Below, piece by piece: positions 23,782 to 32,568 of a stretch of 34,915 nucleotides of DNA; within the stretch, counting starts at the first letter, position 1, and every line of letters begins with the position of its first letter. Both the position numbers and the translations under genes were made by a program. The stretch is taken from the NCBI GenBank assembly GCA_964591275.1, contig CAZQAE010000053.1, positions 1 through 34,915 of the forward strand, given 5' to 3'. The stretch is from G963674685 sp964591275. GTDB taxonomy: Bacteria > Lernaellota > Lernaellaia > JACKCT01. The notes below the pieces were generated by a model, which saw nothing but the letters and a program-made list of their open reading frames with translations, was not told where the DNA came from and made no database searches.

Positions 23782-24903
23782 ATGGCCGATAAGGCGCAGC
23801 TTGTCCTCGAAGACGGCCGCGTATTCGCTGGGGAACGCTTCGGCGCGCGCGTCGAGGCGCTCGGCGAAGTCGTTTTCAACACTAGCATGAGCGGTTATCA
23901 GGAAATTCTGACTGATCCCTCCTACGCCGGGCAGATAGTGTGCATGACCTATCCTCTCATCGGCAACACCGGCGCCAATGACGAAGACACAGAGGGACGC
24001 CGCATATTTTCCGCGGGATTCATTATCCGCTCACTCAGTCTCATCCCTTCCTCCTGGCGCGTAAAAATGACACTGGAACAGTATCTGGAGGAGGCCGGAA
24101 TTCCCGGCATTTGCGAACTGGACACCAGAGCGCTGACAAAGCATCTTCGCGAGAAGGGATCGATGGCGGGCATGATTGCCGACGCCGGCGACGATCCGTC
24201 GGCCCTTGTTGAAAAAATGAAGAGCCATCCGCCCATGTTGGGGCGCGACCTTGTCAAAGATATCACCTGTGAAAGCCCCTACCCGTGGACGCAAGGGACC
24301 TGGCGGCTCGACTCCGGGTATGCGAATTACAGCGACCGCAAAAATGCACACAAAATTGTCTGCCTTGATTTTGGAGTGAAGCGAAATATCCTTCGCCTTC
24401 TTGCCGAAGCGGGATTCGCCATCACCGTTGTTCCGGCAAAAACCACCGCCGAGGAAATTCTGGCGATGAATCCGGACGGCGTATTTTTATCCAATGGTCC
24501 CGGCGATCCGGAGCCTGTCGCGTACGCTGTCGAAACTGTGAAAAAGCTGATCGGCAAAAAGCCCATCTTCGGCATTTGCCTGGGGCATCAAATTCTCGGC
24601 CTGGCCCTTGGCGCCAAATCCTACAAACTCAAATTCGGGCATCACGGCGCAAACCAGCCGGTGAAAGACATGGCCACGGGCCGCGTGGAAATCACCTCCC
24701 AGAACCACAATTTCGCTATCGATCTCAGTTCCATCGAGAATCTTGTTCGTCCCACGCATTATAATCTCAACGATGACACGAACGAGGGCATGGCCCACCG
24801 GGAACTGCCTATCTTCTCCGTGCAATACCACCCCGAAGCCTCGCCGGGACCGCACGACTCCGCTTATTTGTTCGAAAGATTTAAAGATCTAATTAGTGGA
24901 TAG
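23782..24903 (+). CDS. carA: Carbamoyl-phosphate synthase small subunit CarA, 373 aa
   Basis: CarA hydrolyses glutamine and passes ammonia to CarB for carbamoyl phosphate, the first step of pyrimidine and arginine synthesis. The N-terminal domain includes GEVVFNTSMSGYQEILTDPS (28-47) and YAGQIVCMTYPLIGNTGAN (48-66). The class-I glutamine amidotransferase domain has PIFGICLGHQILGLALG with nucleophile Cys266, and QYHPEASPGPHD with His350 and Glu352. GNPGD-type LSNGPGDPE is also present. Length is normal. GGGAG precedes the ATG. carB is not adjacent: the next gene is on the other strand. Confidence 0.97.
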   Translation: MADKAQLVLEDGRVFAGERFGARVEALGEVVFNTSMSGYQEILTDPSYAGQIVCMTYPLIGNTGANDEDTEGRRIFSAGFIIRSLSLIPSSWRVKMTLEQYLEEAGIPGICELDTRALTKHLREKGSMAGMIADAGDDPSALVEKMKSHPPMLGRDLVKDITCESPYPWTQGTWRLDSGYANYSDRKNAHKIVCLDFGVKRNILRLLAEAGFAITVVPAKTTAEEILAMNPDGVFLSNGPGDPEPVAYAVETVKKLIGKKPIFGICLGHQILGLALGAKSYKLKFGHHGANQPVKDMATGRVEITSQNHNFAIDLSSIENLVRPTHYNLNDDTNEGMAHRELPIFSVQYHPEASPGPHDSAYLFERFKDLISG

Positions 24904-24969
24904 CAATTTGTGATTGTGGACGGTGGTTGGCACTACCCTGCACTCCAAACCCCAGACCCAAAACCATTG

Positions 24970-26157
24970 CTACTTATGATTGACTGCTGTGAAAACGATG
25001 GTCATGCGTTTGCCGCGCCGGGAGAGGGAAAATGACAGTTTTTCTCCGACGCGCGCGCCGGCAATGATAAGCGACAACTCGCGTGCGTTTTTCACTTCCT
25101 TGCCGTTGACCGCGAGGATAATATCGCCATGTTTGACTCCCGCAATGGCGGCAGGTCCCTGAGGATTGAGGCTCACAACAATAGCCCCGTAGGTTTCCGA
25201 AACGCCGAAACGCTTTGCCAAAGAGGGATTCAAATCAACAAAACCGACGCCGGAGTATGATCTGGCTATTCGTCCGCTTCGAACGAGGTCGGGTAAAAGC
25301 GCCTTGGCCAGATTGGACGGGATGGTGAAACCAATGCCCTGCGCCCCGGCAATGATGGCAGTATTGACGCCCACGACCTCGCCCCACAAGTTGAGCAGCG
25401 GCCCGCCCGAGTTGCCGGGATTGATTTGCGCGCTGGTTTGTAAATAGTCCTCGTACAATCCGCGCCGACTTCCGGGATTGATCACGCGGTTTTTTGCGGA
25501 GATGACTCCGGTCGTCAGTGAATAGTCAAGACCAAAAGGATTACCGATGGCGACTACGATCGCTCCGATCGCCACGGCATCCGAATCAGCCATTTTCAAA
25601 AACGACAGATTTTGGTCGCAGTCGACTTTCAACAAAGCCAAGTCCGTCAGCGGATCCACACCAATGACCTTCACTTCCTTTGGTCCTTGGAGATCATGCA
25701 AAAAGACATGAATTCGGTCCGCCTTGGCGATAACGTGCGCGTTGGTGAGCATAAATCCATCGGGCGAAATGAAAAATCCGGTGCCCAGGGCTGTCATTTG
25801 GAGATTGGCGTCACCCACCGGCACGCGAAAGATGCCCAACGGGTCACCCACGCCAAGCTGCAAATCCTGCGTGGTAAATATGTTGACAACGGCAGGATTG
25901 CTGCGCTGCGCCAGCTTCACGTAAGTGTCCGAGTTCAATGGAATGATATTATTATTTTCGCGGCTTTGGCCCTCAGTCCAGATGTCTGTCGGCGCGTTTG
26001 GGCCGAGACCCAGAGCGCGGGAACTGGCCTTCCCCGTTGGCGCCCAACGATCCGCCGACCTCAGGGATTCGCCGCTGGAAGTCCTAACCGACGCGCAGTC
26101 TATGTGCCAAAAAGCGAAGATGCATAGAATAGAAAAAATGACGAAGCGGCGCTTCAT
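24970..26157 (-). CDS. HtrA/DegS-type serine protease with one PDZ domain, 395 aa
   Basis: This is an envelope quality-control protease. Trypsin-like triad: His141 in LTNAHVIAKAD, Asp172 in DPLTDLALLKVD, Ser250 in QINPGNSGGPLLN. A single PDZ domain follows (about 300-392; GPAAIAGVKHGDIILAVNGK), as in DegS rather than the two-PDZ DegP. The N-terminus has a basic start, a hydrophobic stretch and Cys21 (FWHIDCAS). Asp at -1 makes this a poor lipobox, so it may be a lipoprotein or a membrane-anchored form. The ATG at 26157 has GGGGAG at 8-base spacing; nine codons upstream were rejected. It is divergent from the zinc-ribbon/TPR gene, and the 163-bp interval between them holds no other gene. Confidence 0.9.
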   Translation of the reverse strand: MKRRFVIFSILCIFAFWHIDCASVRTSSGESLRSADRWAPTGKASSRALGLGPNAPTDIWTEGQSRENNNIIPLNSDTYVKLAQRSNPAVVNIFTTQDLQLGVGDPLGIFRVPVGDANLQMTALGTGFFISPDGFMLTNAHVIAKADRIHVFLHDLQGPKEVKVIGVDPLTDLALLKVDCDQNLSFLKMADSDAVAIGAIVVAIGNPFGLDYSLTTGVISAKNRVINPGSRRGLYEDYLQTSAQINPGNSGGPLLNLWGEVVGVNTAIIAGAQGIGFTIPSNLAKALLPDLVRSGRIARSYSGVGFVDLNPSLAKRFGVSETYGAIVVSLNPQGPAAIAGVKHGDIILAVNGKEVKNARELSLIIAGARVGEKLSFSLSRRGKRMTIVFTAVNHK

Positions 26158-26320
26158 AAAATAATCTCCCCTACGACGCTGCATTGCGCCGACGCCTCAA
26201 ATCATTACGGCATTTGGCAGCCCATGTCGACCTTTTGCGACACCTTGATTGCCATTGCTTTTTTTGCTAATTTCCGTGATGTTATTTTTGCGTTTGATTC
26301 CTACAAGGAGTATTGGGAAA

Positions 26321-27889
26321 ATGAAAGCTACGTGTCCCACATGTTCCCGGCAGTTCAATATCCCTGACGATAAAATCGGGGAAGCTGGGCTAAAGGTCCG
26401 TTGTCCCGGATGTCGCGAAATTTCCAGGTTTTTTCAAGATGGGTCTATCGGTGATAAAAAAAGCACCGATGCGATAGAGACGTCCAAACAACCACCCTCC
26501 CCTGCCCCGACGGCGCCTCCTGAACCCGTTGCGAAAATCACGGCAGCGCCGCCGAAAGCAAAGGCCAAACCCGAACCGCCCCCCCGGCCTGCGCCGAGAA
26601 CGGAGCCGGATGTCAATCTGGAATACAAGGGCGATCGCGAGGAAACTAAAACCACGGTTTCAAAAGATCTGACTTCGAGCATTCCTCCGAAAGCCATGGC
26701 TATTATCGGTGGGCTCGGCGCGCTGATCGTCATTCTACTATTGATCATCATCTTCCGATTATCCGAAAAAACCCCCGAACCCGCTCCTCCCGCCGTTCTG
26801 GTGGAAAAAGCCGTGAAATCAAATAATGTCCAAGCCACTGAGGCCTTTGCCAAGGCTCTCGAAAATGAGCGACTGTGGACAGCCAGAGGTCGTGAGGATG
26901 CGGCGGAGCAGTATGGGAAAGCCCTAAATTTGGATCCGGGTCGTACAGAAACCCATCCGCGACTGGCGAGACTGGCCATCATCGACGGAATGGAAACAGG
27001 CAGCGCGGAGTTGATCGACAAGGGATGCCAGGACGCCGAGAACCTGAGCGACGACGTTAAGTTCATGCGCTCGTGTCGTTTGGCCAAAGGGTGGTGCCGT
27101 CTGGCGAAAAAAGATACCAAGGGCGCCCTCGAACAGGCGCAGATCATCACTTTTATCACAGAACCGGTGGATGGCGCCGAGCCGCCGTCGCTGTCGGAGT
27201 CGGAAGAAGCTGAGCGCGACAGAAAAATCGCTGAGGGATTTGTTCTGGCGGCTTTGTCCTATAAAGAAAAACGCGCCAAAGTTCGCATGATCGAATCTTT
27301 GAAGTCGGCGCTGGCGCGTGATGCAAGTAACGTCCGCGCGCACATGGAGTTGGCCGAGTATTACGCCGCAAAGAAAAAATGGGAAGATGCTCTAAAAGAA
27401 GCGCAGACTGCGGTAAAAATCAGCCAGAATCACGAAGGCGCGCAAAACGCTGTTCAAGTTTATTCGGCGAAACTCAAAGCCGGTCCCGAGGAAAAGGTCC
27501 TTGGCGGGAAAAGCGAACTTTCCACTTTGCAGCAAAAGAAAATCAAGTATAAAAAACATCTGAGAATGGCCAAATCCAGGCGAAAAGGCGGCGACTATAA
27601 CGGAGCCATCGGCCAGCTCATGAAGGCGGACAAGCTTCTTCCAGGCACTTCTGCGGTGGCGCAGGAACTCGGCTGGGTTTATCTGAGCACCGGCAGCACA
27701 CAGGCCTCCATCGACTCCTTCAGCAAAGCCGCCAAGGCTGGGAGCGCCTGGGCATATTACGGCTTGGGGGCGGCCTATCAGGCCAAAGGCGACAAGGCCA
27801 ACGCCAAAACGAATTACGAAACCTTTTTGAAATTGAAGCCGAACGCCAGCGCCGCGCAGGAAGTGCAGTCGATTCTGAACAACCTGTAA
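26321..27889 (+). CDS. Zinc-ribbon (MJ0042-type) / TPR membrane protein, 522 aa
   Basis: The N-terminus has an MJ0042-type zinc ribbon, with CPTC (5-8) and CPGC (28-31), of the type CPTCSRQFNIPDDKI. A Pro/Ala/Lys-rich linker (about 57-95) leads to one membrane helix, AMAIIGGLGALIVILLLIII (125-144). The remainder is TPR-like: FAKALENERLWTARGREDAA, VRAHMELAEYYAAKKKWEDA, GGDYNGAIGQLMKADKLLPG, LGWVYLSTGSTQASIDSFSK, then AWAYYGLGAAYQAKGDKANA. Zinc ribbon inside and TPRs outside the cytoplasmic membrane is the inferred topology, which suggests assembly or scaffolding of an envelope complex. The ATG at 26321 follows AAGGAG; the earlier in-frame ATG would bury the ribbon behind 24 hydrophobic residues. 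The gene ends at a strong terminator. Confidence 0.85.
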   Translation: MKATCPTCSRQFNIPDDKIGEAGLKVRCPGCREISRFFQDGSIGDKKSTDAIETSKQPPSPAPTAPPEPVAKITAAPPKAKAKPEPPPRPAPRTEPDVNLEYKGDREETKTTVSKDLTSSIPPKAMAIIGGLGALIVILLLIIIFRLSEKTPEPAPPAVLVEKAVKSNNVQATEAFAKALENERLWTARGREDAAEQYGKALNLDPGRTETHPRLARLAIIDGMETGSAELIDKGCQDAENLSDDVKFMRSCRLAKGWCRLAKKDTKGALEQAQIITFITEPVDGAEPPSLSESEEAERDRKIAEGFVLAALSYKEKRAKVRMIESLKSALARDASNVRAHMELAEYYAAKKKWEDALKEAQTAVKISQNHEGAQNAVQVYSAKLKAGPEEKVLGGKSELSTLQQKKIKYKKHLRMAKSRRKGGDYNGAIGQLMKADKLLPGTSAVAQELGWVYLSTGSTQASIDSFSKAAKAGSAWAYYGLGAAYQAKGDKANAKTNYETFLKLKPNASAAQEVQSILNNL

Positions 27890-27911
27890 AGGCCAATAAA
27901 GAGCCAATAAA

Positions 27912-27944
27912 ATCCCGGGAAGCCTATACTTTCCGGGATTTTTT
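27912..27944. terminator. Rho-independent terminator
   Basis: ATCCCGGGAAG and CTTTCCGGGAT pair over 11 positions (one G-U) around a six-base loop, followed by a six-T run. A-rich sequence on the other side means it may also serve the convergent C25 protease gene. Confidence 0.9.
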
Positions 27945-27977
27945 CTGATAGCCCATCAGTGATTGAAAATATAATCC

Positions 27978-29876
27978 TCAACAACCGCAACTTCCGCCGG
28001 TTTTGTCCACATCGCCGTCTATGGCCTGCTCATCATCGTCATCAGAAAACTCGTCGTCGTCTGCGAGCCTCTGGTCATCATCAACTTCGTCATCGTCGAT
28101 CCAATCATCGTCCGCATCATCGTCCGCATCATCGTCCGCATCGTCGTCGGCATCTTCGTCGCTAATGTCGTACATCAGCGTCGGATCGCCGTAGAGATTC
28201 ATCTCCAGAGCGGCAAGCCAGCCCAAGCTAGTCGTATCGGCGCCTCCGTACCATTCAGCGGGCGCGCATTCTGGCCAATACTCAAAACCGAAGCCATAAC
28301 GAATATAGGCCATGGCGTCTCCGGCACGCAGGCCATCTGCAAGCTTCTGCGTATAGTAGTAAGCCTGCGTCGCCGAGGCGGCACAATAATCCGAGGGTTC
28401 CCAATCTCCGTTGTATGCCATTTCTCCCATGGCCGAACGGCTAGCCGCAACCGTCCCCGCCGCACCGGAATGAAGGATGCTCTTGCCCAGGTTGTCGGCG
28501 TCTTCGGGATAGCCATTGTCGCAACTGATCTGAAACACAAAGGCCGGCGTCGAACCCACGAGTCGCTCGGCGTCCCATGAACTCATAATGACCGGATAAT
28601 CCATCTCGTCGTAATCGGCATAGTTGTTGTGATTACTATCTCCAAGCCACACGTAGCGGTGCGCAGTTTGCGTTCCTCCGTGACCGTACCAAACGACAAA
28701 ACCAGCACCCTCGCGCCACTGTCCAACCACATTATCCACGTTCAGGTCAATATCGGAATTCACGGAAGATGTCGCCAGGCCATCGCGCTCATAGATTCGA
28801 ACGACCTGCTCTCCATCACCGCGCCTCTCCAAATTTTTTCCGATGACATCAATGACCTCAGCCCCGTCCCAAAGTTCACTTCCACCCCACCCTTCAACGC
28901 CCAGAATGGCGCCGGGCAGAAGGATGCGCTTTCTTCCCGGAGCGTCGGGATTATTGTCCAGATCCATCGCCGTTTGAAGAACATTGTCCAGTTCATTGCT
29001 GTCCCCGTGATATACGGGAATTCGGCCAACCATGACTTCCGGCCCCAGGTCCACGCCACCCGGCCCCATGTCCGCTGGGTATTCTGCAAAACGCCCGTCG
29101 CCGTTCAAATCCCAGTCGCCTTCCAGATCCATATAGTAGGCATCACTAGGCGCCTGAGCCATCTCGCAGTAAATTTCATCCTCAGTTGCGTCGCAGATAT
29201 TTTGGATTGCGTAAGTCATTTTCATTGGCACGTTGCCCGTCACCGGATTCGGGTTGCCAATCAAGAGAAGGTATCCGATGCCAAGTTCCTGGTAATTATC
29301 CGCCAACCAGAAACGAATGCGGTCGGCCCTGGAATCCGCCGGCGTCCCTGTCGAAAGATCCCAATCATTTTCCGTCGCCACGACAACATCCCAGCCGTGG
29401 TCACGCTTGTGCTGCGCGAAGGCGTCCAGACTGACGCTGTTGGAACGAATGGCATCTGTCGTGATGATGGCAAGACCTTTCGGAAATGTCAGTTCATCAC
29501 GCATGGCATTGCAATAGAGGCCATTGGTTTCAACTTTGACGGATCGGAGCACCAGATCGGCGAAGGCCGGCAAGACGGTGACGGGATAGTAAACATCGCC
29601 ACGAATGGAGATAGGCCGACCAATGCGGAAAGCATCTTGCGGAGCGAAAACAGTTTGAAAAAAGCGTCCATCGATTTGAAAAGCGTAATGCATTTCGCCT
29701 CGCCCAGCCCGAATCTCCATACCCCTTAAATCGACGGAAAATGCTCTCGTTGGAGCGCTGTCGTTGACTTTGAAAAAACTGGTCCCCGGTTGCAGCGTCA
29801 CCGTTTCGGCCAGCGTCATCGTCGGAATAAACAGCACAAGAAGAAAGAAAACAAACGCAGCCCAATTATTGCTCAT
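27978..29876 (-). CDS. C25 (gingipain-type) cysteine peptidase with Asp-rich tail, 632 aa
   Basis: This is a predicted secreted protease. A Sec signal peptide (MSNNWAAFVFFLLVLFIPTM, then TLA) is cleaved near residue 23. An N-terminal beta-rich region precedes the peptidase C25 domain. Its dyad is visible: His399 in GFVVWYGHGGTQTAHRYVW and Cys452 in AFVFQISCDNGYPEDA, followed by AAGTVAASRSAMGE, where C25 enzymes have a conserved Ala/Ser-rich turn. After YGDPTLMYDIS the tail (about 572-618) is a run of DDDA repeats encoded by 12-bp tandem repeats, ending GGSCGC at the very C-terminus. No type IX secretion CTD or MYXO-CTERM helix is present. The ATG at 29876 has GGGTGA upstream; a GTG at 29879 is adjacent. 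It is transcribed alone, convergent with the TPR gene. From 29877 to 30125 I see no gene. Confidence 0.85.
   Translation of the reverse strand: MSNNWAAFVFFLLVLFIPTMTLAETVTLQPGTSFFKVNDSAPTRAFSVDLRGMEIRAGRGEMHYAFQIDGRFFQTVFAPQDAFRIGRPISIRGDVYYPVTVLPAFADLVLRSVKVETNGLYCNAMRDELTFPKGLAIITTDAIRSNSVSLDAFAQHKRDHGWDVVVATENDWDLSTGTPADSRADRIRFWLADNYQELGIGYLLLIGNPNPVTGNVPMKMTYAIQNICDATEDEIYCEMAQAPSDAYYMDLEGDWDLNGDGRFAEYPADMGPGGVDLGPEVMVGRIPVYHGDSNELDNVLQTAMDLDNNPDAPGRKRILLPGAILGVEGWGGSELWDGAEVIDVIGKNLERRGDGEQVVRIYERDGLATSSVNSDIDLNVDNVVGQWREGAGFVVWYGHGGTQTAHRYVWLGDSNHNNYADYDEMDYPVIMSSWDAERLVGSTPAFVFQISCDNGYPEDADNLGKSILHSGAAGTVAASRSAMGEMAYNGDWEPSDYCAASATQAYYYTQKLADGLRAGDAMAYIRYGFGFEYWPECAPAEWYGGADTTSLGWLAALEMNLYGDPTLMYDISDEDADDDADDDADDDADDDWIDDDEVDDDQRLADDDEFSDDDDEQAIDGDVDKTGGSCGC
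28107..28157. repeat. 12-bp tandem repeat coding DDDA
   Basis: Near-identical GCATCATCGTCC units run head to tail about four times inside the protease gene, giving the repeated Asp-Asp-Asp-Ala tail. Length may vary by slippage without shifting the frame. Confidence 0.8.
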
Positions 29877-30125
29877 CACTATTCACCCTTTATGCGCCCC
29901 ATACATGCTGCTAAAACAGCGATGAATCCATAGCACATAATTATTAATCGGCGCAATTGCGTCATTTCACGAGCCGCAACGGAAATTCTAATCACCCTCT
30001 GTGAATTCCGGCCCTTCAATGCCATCGTTGAAGACGTCGAAATTTGCCGTCGCCATAACGCGCCAACCTTGTCATGCGTGCGAATTTGCCTATGATGGTC
30101 GATCCTGAAGCGTGGGGAGATTGAC

Positions 30126-30791
30126 ATGCCGAAGTATTACATTGCGCCGTCCATTTTATCCGCTGATTTCACGAAACTGGGTGAGGACATCAAAGCCGTC
30201 GAGAAGGCGGGCGCGGATTGGATACACATTGATGTGATGGACGGGCACTTTGTTCCGAACATCACCATCGGACCCCTGGTCGTGGAGGCGGCGAGGCGCG
30301 CCACGGACTCATTTTTGGACGTGCACCTGATGATCGAAAACGTGGATTCGTTCATCCCGGAATTTGCCAGCGCCGGCGCGGACTTGATCGCCGTGCACGT
30401 GGAAACAGGCTACCATTTGCATCGTTCGCTGCAGCTCATCAAGAGCCTGGGCAAAAAGGCCGGTGTTGTTTTAAATCCTGCAACGCCGCTGGGCACGCTG
30501 GAAAATATCCTGCCACTTGTGGATCTGGTGATGGTGATGACGGTGAATCCGGGCTTCGGCGGGCAGAAATTTATCGATGGATCGCTGGAAAAAATCACTG
30601 CATTACGAAAAATGATTGACCAAAGGGGGCTTGATACTCTAATAGAGGCGGACGGCGGAATCGTCACGGGAAATATTGCTGATGTCGCCGCCGCCGGATG
30701 CAATGCCTTCGTGTCCGGATCCGGGATCTTTAAAACCAAAGACTACGCCGCGACGATCGCGGATATGCGCCGGGAATTGGCGCGAGTCTGA
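30126..30791 (+). CDS. rpe: Ribulose-phosphate 3-epimerase, 221 aa
   Basis: Rpe interconverts ribulose 5-phosphate and xylulose 5-phosphate in the pentose phosphate pathway. IAPSILSADFTKLGEDIKAV (6-25), DWIHIDVMDGHFVPNITIGP (31-50) with metal-binding His34 and Asp36, DVHLMIENVDSFIPEFASAG and VMTVNPGFGGQKFI are diagnostic, and EADGGI with GSGIFK closes the phosphate site. Length is normal. GGGGAG precedes the ATG. It stands alone, just upstream of tRNA-Pro. Confidence 0.97.
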   Translation: MPKYYIAPSILSADFTKLGEDIKAVEKAGADWIHIDVMDGHFVPNITIGPLVVEAARRATDSFLDVHLMIENVDSFIPEFASAGADLIAVHVETGYHLHRSLQLIKSLGKKAGVVLNPATPLGTLENILPLVDLVMVMTVNPGFGGQKFIDGSLEKITALRKMIDQRGLDTLIEADGGIVTGNIADVAAAGCNAFVSGSGIFKTKDYAATIADMRRELARV

Positions 30792-30812
30792 TAGATTTAG
30801 CCCTTCATTTAT

Positions 30813-30889
30813 CGGGATGTGGCGCAGTTTGGTAGCGTGCCTGCTTCGGGAGTAGGAGGTCGCTGGTTCAAATCCAGTCATCCCGACCA
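30813..30889 (+). tRNA. tRNA-Pro (anticodon CGG)
   Basis: This is a 77-nt cloverleaf with CCA encoded. The acceptor CGGGATG pairs with CATCCCG, the anticodon stem CCTGC pairs with GTAGG, the loop TTCGGGA has anticodon CGG (30847-30849), the T loop is GGTTCAAATCC, and the discriminator is A. It reads proline CCG codons. An integrase gene lies 57 bp downstream, pointing at its 3' end, so this is the likely integration site of the island to the right. Confidence 0.95.
30865..30889. other. Putative attL (3' end of tRNA-Pro)
   Basis: Tyrosine integrases of this kind usually recombine at the 3' part of a tRNA and restore it. The tRNA here is complete and the integrase begins the foreign DNA. No second copy of the tRNA 3' end was found before the window ends at 34915, so attR must lie beyond; the exact core is inference. 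Confidence 0.4.
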
Positions 30890-30894
30890 ATTTA

Positions 30895-30931
30895 GGCCGT
30901 AATTCTAAGGAGTTACGGCCTTTCCTTTTTT
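30895..30931 (+). terminator. Rho-independent terminator after tRNA-Pro
   Basis: GGCCGTAA (30895-30902) and TTACGGCC (30913-30920) form an 8-bp stem followed by a T-rich run. Confidence 0.85.
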
Positions 30932-30932
30932 C

Positions 30933-30953
30933 CCTAACGGTATTCCTAACGGT
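30933..30953. repeat. Pair of 9-bp direct repeats at the end of the integrase gene
   Basis: CCTAACGGT occurs at 30933-30941 and 30945-30953, a 12-bp period, spanning the integrase stop codon and lying 44 bp from the tRNA. They could be integrase arm-type sites or chance. Confidence 0.35.
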
Positions 30954-32064
30954 TTTGATTTACAGCATCATCGTCATCGACTGTCGTTTCCCAGTTCAAT
31001 AATGAGTTGATAGCTCCCTGGTGGACGTTTAGGCTCAGATGCGAATATATCTCAGTCATCATGATTGAACCATGTCCTAGAAGCTCCTGGACGACCTTGA
31101 GAGATTTGCCGTTCATGACCAGTTGGGAAGCAAATGAATGTCGCAGATCATGGAATCTGATGCGAGGCAAACCCGCCTTTTTGGTCAACCAGAAGAAAGG
31201 CTTGCGGCAGTCGTTCACTTCAAGAGGTGATCCATCCTCACGGCAGAAGACGAAGTCGCCACGAAGGTGACGGTGTGCTTTCAATACTTTGCCCAAAAGT
31301 TGATGAATAGGGATTACTCGATTCTTACCGCTTTTGGTGCTGCCCAAGTTCCCGCGCACGTAATTGTTCCGGACGATGAAGTTCCCTTTCACAAAATCCA
31401 CGTCGCCCCACTGCAACCCGCACAATTCTCCAAGTCGCATTCCAGTCAACGAAGCAGTCAGGAAAAACGCATGCAAGTCAGGTCTTGACCTTTCGGCGGT
31501 TTCTAAGAACGCAATCGTTTGATCGACATCCCAGAAATCAAATTTGCGAGGTTCAACCTTTGGCTTAGTGACTTTACGCAGCGGGTTTGTCTCCAGATAG
31601 TCCCAGTCAATCGCCTTATTGAAAAGCTTGCCCAGGACGGCCAAGTAATTCTTAATCGATTTGGCCTTGAGCCCCTTTTGTTTCATTCGAGCCATGCAAC
31701 GTTCGATGACTTCTGCGTTGATATTCCTGATGTCCAAATTTCCAAATGCCGGAACCCAATGAACCCGAAGGGCGCACTCAGCATTCCGGTAGCCTGAAGG
31801 CTTGTTATGAACCTTGACGTACTGATCGAGGAACTTACCTGCGAAGCCATTAAAAGGAATTGCATCATCATTTTGATTGTCAAAGAGCTTGCCGGTCTGC
31901 TCCAGTTCATGAAGCCATTTCCAACCAAGCTTTATGGCCGTTTTCTGTGTGGCCTTTTTCCCAGCACTCAGTTGGCGACGCTTAGTTCTGCCGGTTATCG
32001 GATCAAGGTAATGAAGGTCCGCGTACCAGCAGCCATCTCGTTTCCTTGGAGTTACGCTTGACAT
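30946..32064 (-). CDS. Tyrosine recombinase / phage-type integrase, 372 aa
   Basis: This is a site-specific recombinase of a mobile element. All catalytic residues are visible: Arg210 in SLTGMRLGELCGLQWGDVD, Lys244 in GSTKSGKNRVIPI, His305 and Arg308 in FHDLRHSFASQLV, His331 in LLGHGSIMMTEIY, and nucleophile Tyr340. A SAM-like core-binding domain occupies about 70-165 and an N-terminal arm-binding AP2-like region about 5-50. The gene overlaps the upstream excisionase-like gene by 13 bp and its 3' end faces tRNA-Pro. It looks intact and is probably functional. Confidence 0.95.
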   Translation of the reverse strand: MSSVTPRKRDGCWYADLHYLDPITGRTKRRQLSAGKKATQKTAIKLGWKWLHELEQTGKLFDNQNDDAIPFNGFAGKFLDQYVKVHNKPSGYRNAECALRVHWVPAFGNLDIRNINAEVIERCMARMKQKGLKAKSIKNYLAVLGKLFNKAIDWDYLETNPLRKVTKPKVEPRKFDFWDVDQTIAFLETAERSRPDLHAFFLTASLTGMRLGELCGLQWGDVDFVKGNFIVRNNYVRGNLGSTKSGKNRVIPIHQLLGKVLKAHRHLRGDFVFCREDGSPLEVNDCRKPFFWLTKKAGLPRIRFHDLRHSFASQLVMNGKSLKVVQELLGHGSIMMTEIYSHLSLNVHQGAINSLLNWETTVDDDDAVNQNR

Positions 32065-32501
32065 TTCTGCCTCCTTTTTTGCGCAACTCCGGCATCTTGC
32101 GATTTGGAGTTTACCAGAGAGATTTTGTTTTCACCAGAACCATCTGGACGACTGATTTTCGACCAGTTGTGAGCTTCCATTTTCAGTGTTGGTTTCGGTT
32201 TTGAATCAGTGATTGAAACGGCGTTTGCCTGATTCAAATTCTGAAGATTTTTTTGCCGTAGCCAGTCGAGAAAAGCATCCCGATGAAAGACCCATCGTCC
32301 TCCTATTTTTGCTCCAGGAATTTGCTTTGCCCGACAAAGATCAAGAATCGTTTTTCGAGGTAGGTCAAGCAATGTTGCAACTTGATCCGCACCCACAATG
32401 GCGGGAAGAAGCTGCTGATTGTAGGCGTAAAGCAAATCTTCTTCCTCCGAAGGAGGTAGGGTCCAGGTAGGGTCTATTGAGCGAAGAACATTTCCAAGCA
32501 T
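32052..32501 (-). CDS. Excisionase-like helix-turn-helix protein, 149 aa
   Basis: A MerR/HTH_17-type winged helix is visible at about 36-82: VGADQVATLLDLPRKTILDL, CRAKQIPGAKIGGRW, VFHRDAFLDWL. This is the typical fold of Xis-like accessory proteins. The C-terminal half is Lys/Asn/Ser-rich and unrecognised. The ATG at 32501 has AAAGGA six bases upstream; an ATG at 32516 would add five residues. Its overlap with the integrase suggests joint expression, so a role in excision or in control of int is inferred. Confidence 0.75.
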   Translation of the reverse strand: MLGNVLRSIDPTWTLPPSEEEDLLYAYNQQLLPAIVGADQVATLLDLPRKTILDLCRAKQIPGAKIGGRWVFHRDAFLDWLRQKNLQNLNQANAVSITDSKPKPTLKMEAHNWSKISRPDGSGENKISLVNSKSQDAGVAQKRRQKCQA

Positions 32502-32568
32502 GTTCAATCCTTTCATAAATCTTTCTTCTTTGAAGAGAGTTGAAAAAAACTCCTTTCGAGAAGAAAAT

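Noticed and set aside
28003..28194. Poly-Ser plus-strand reading frame
   Set aside because: It is the complement of the Asp-rich repeat.
28629..29729. 366-aa plus-strand reading frame opposite the C25 protease
   Set aside because: The opposite strand has a signal peptide, catalytic His and Cys; this frame shows no domain.
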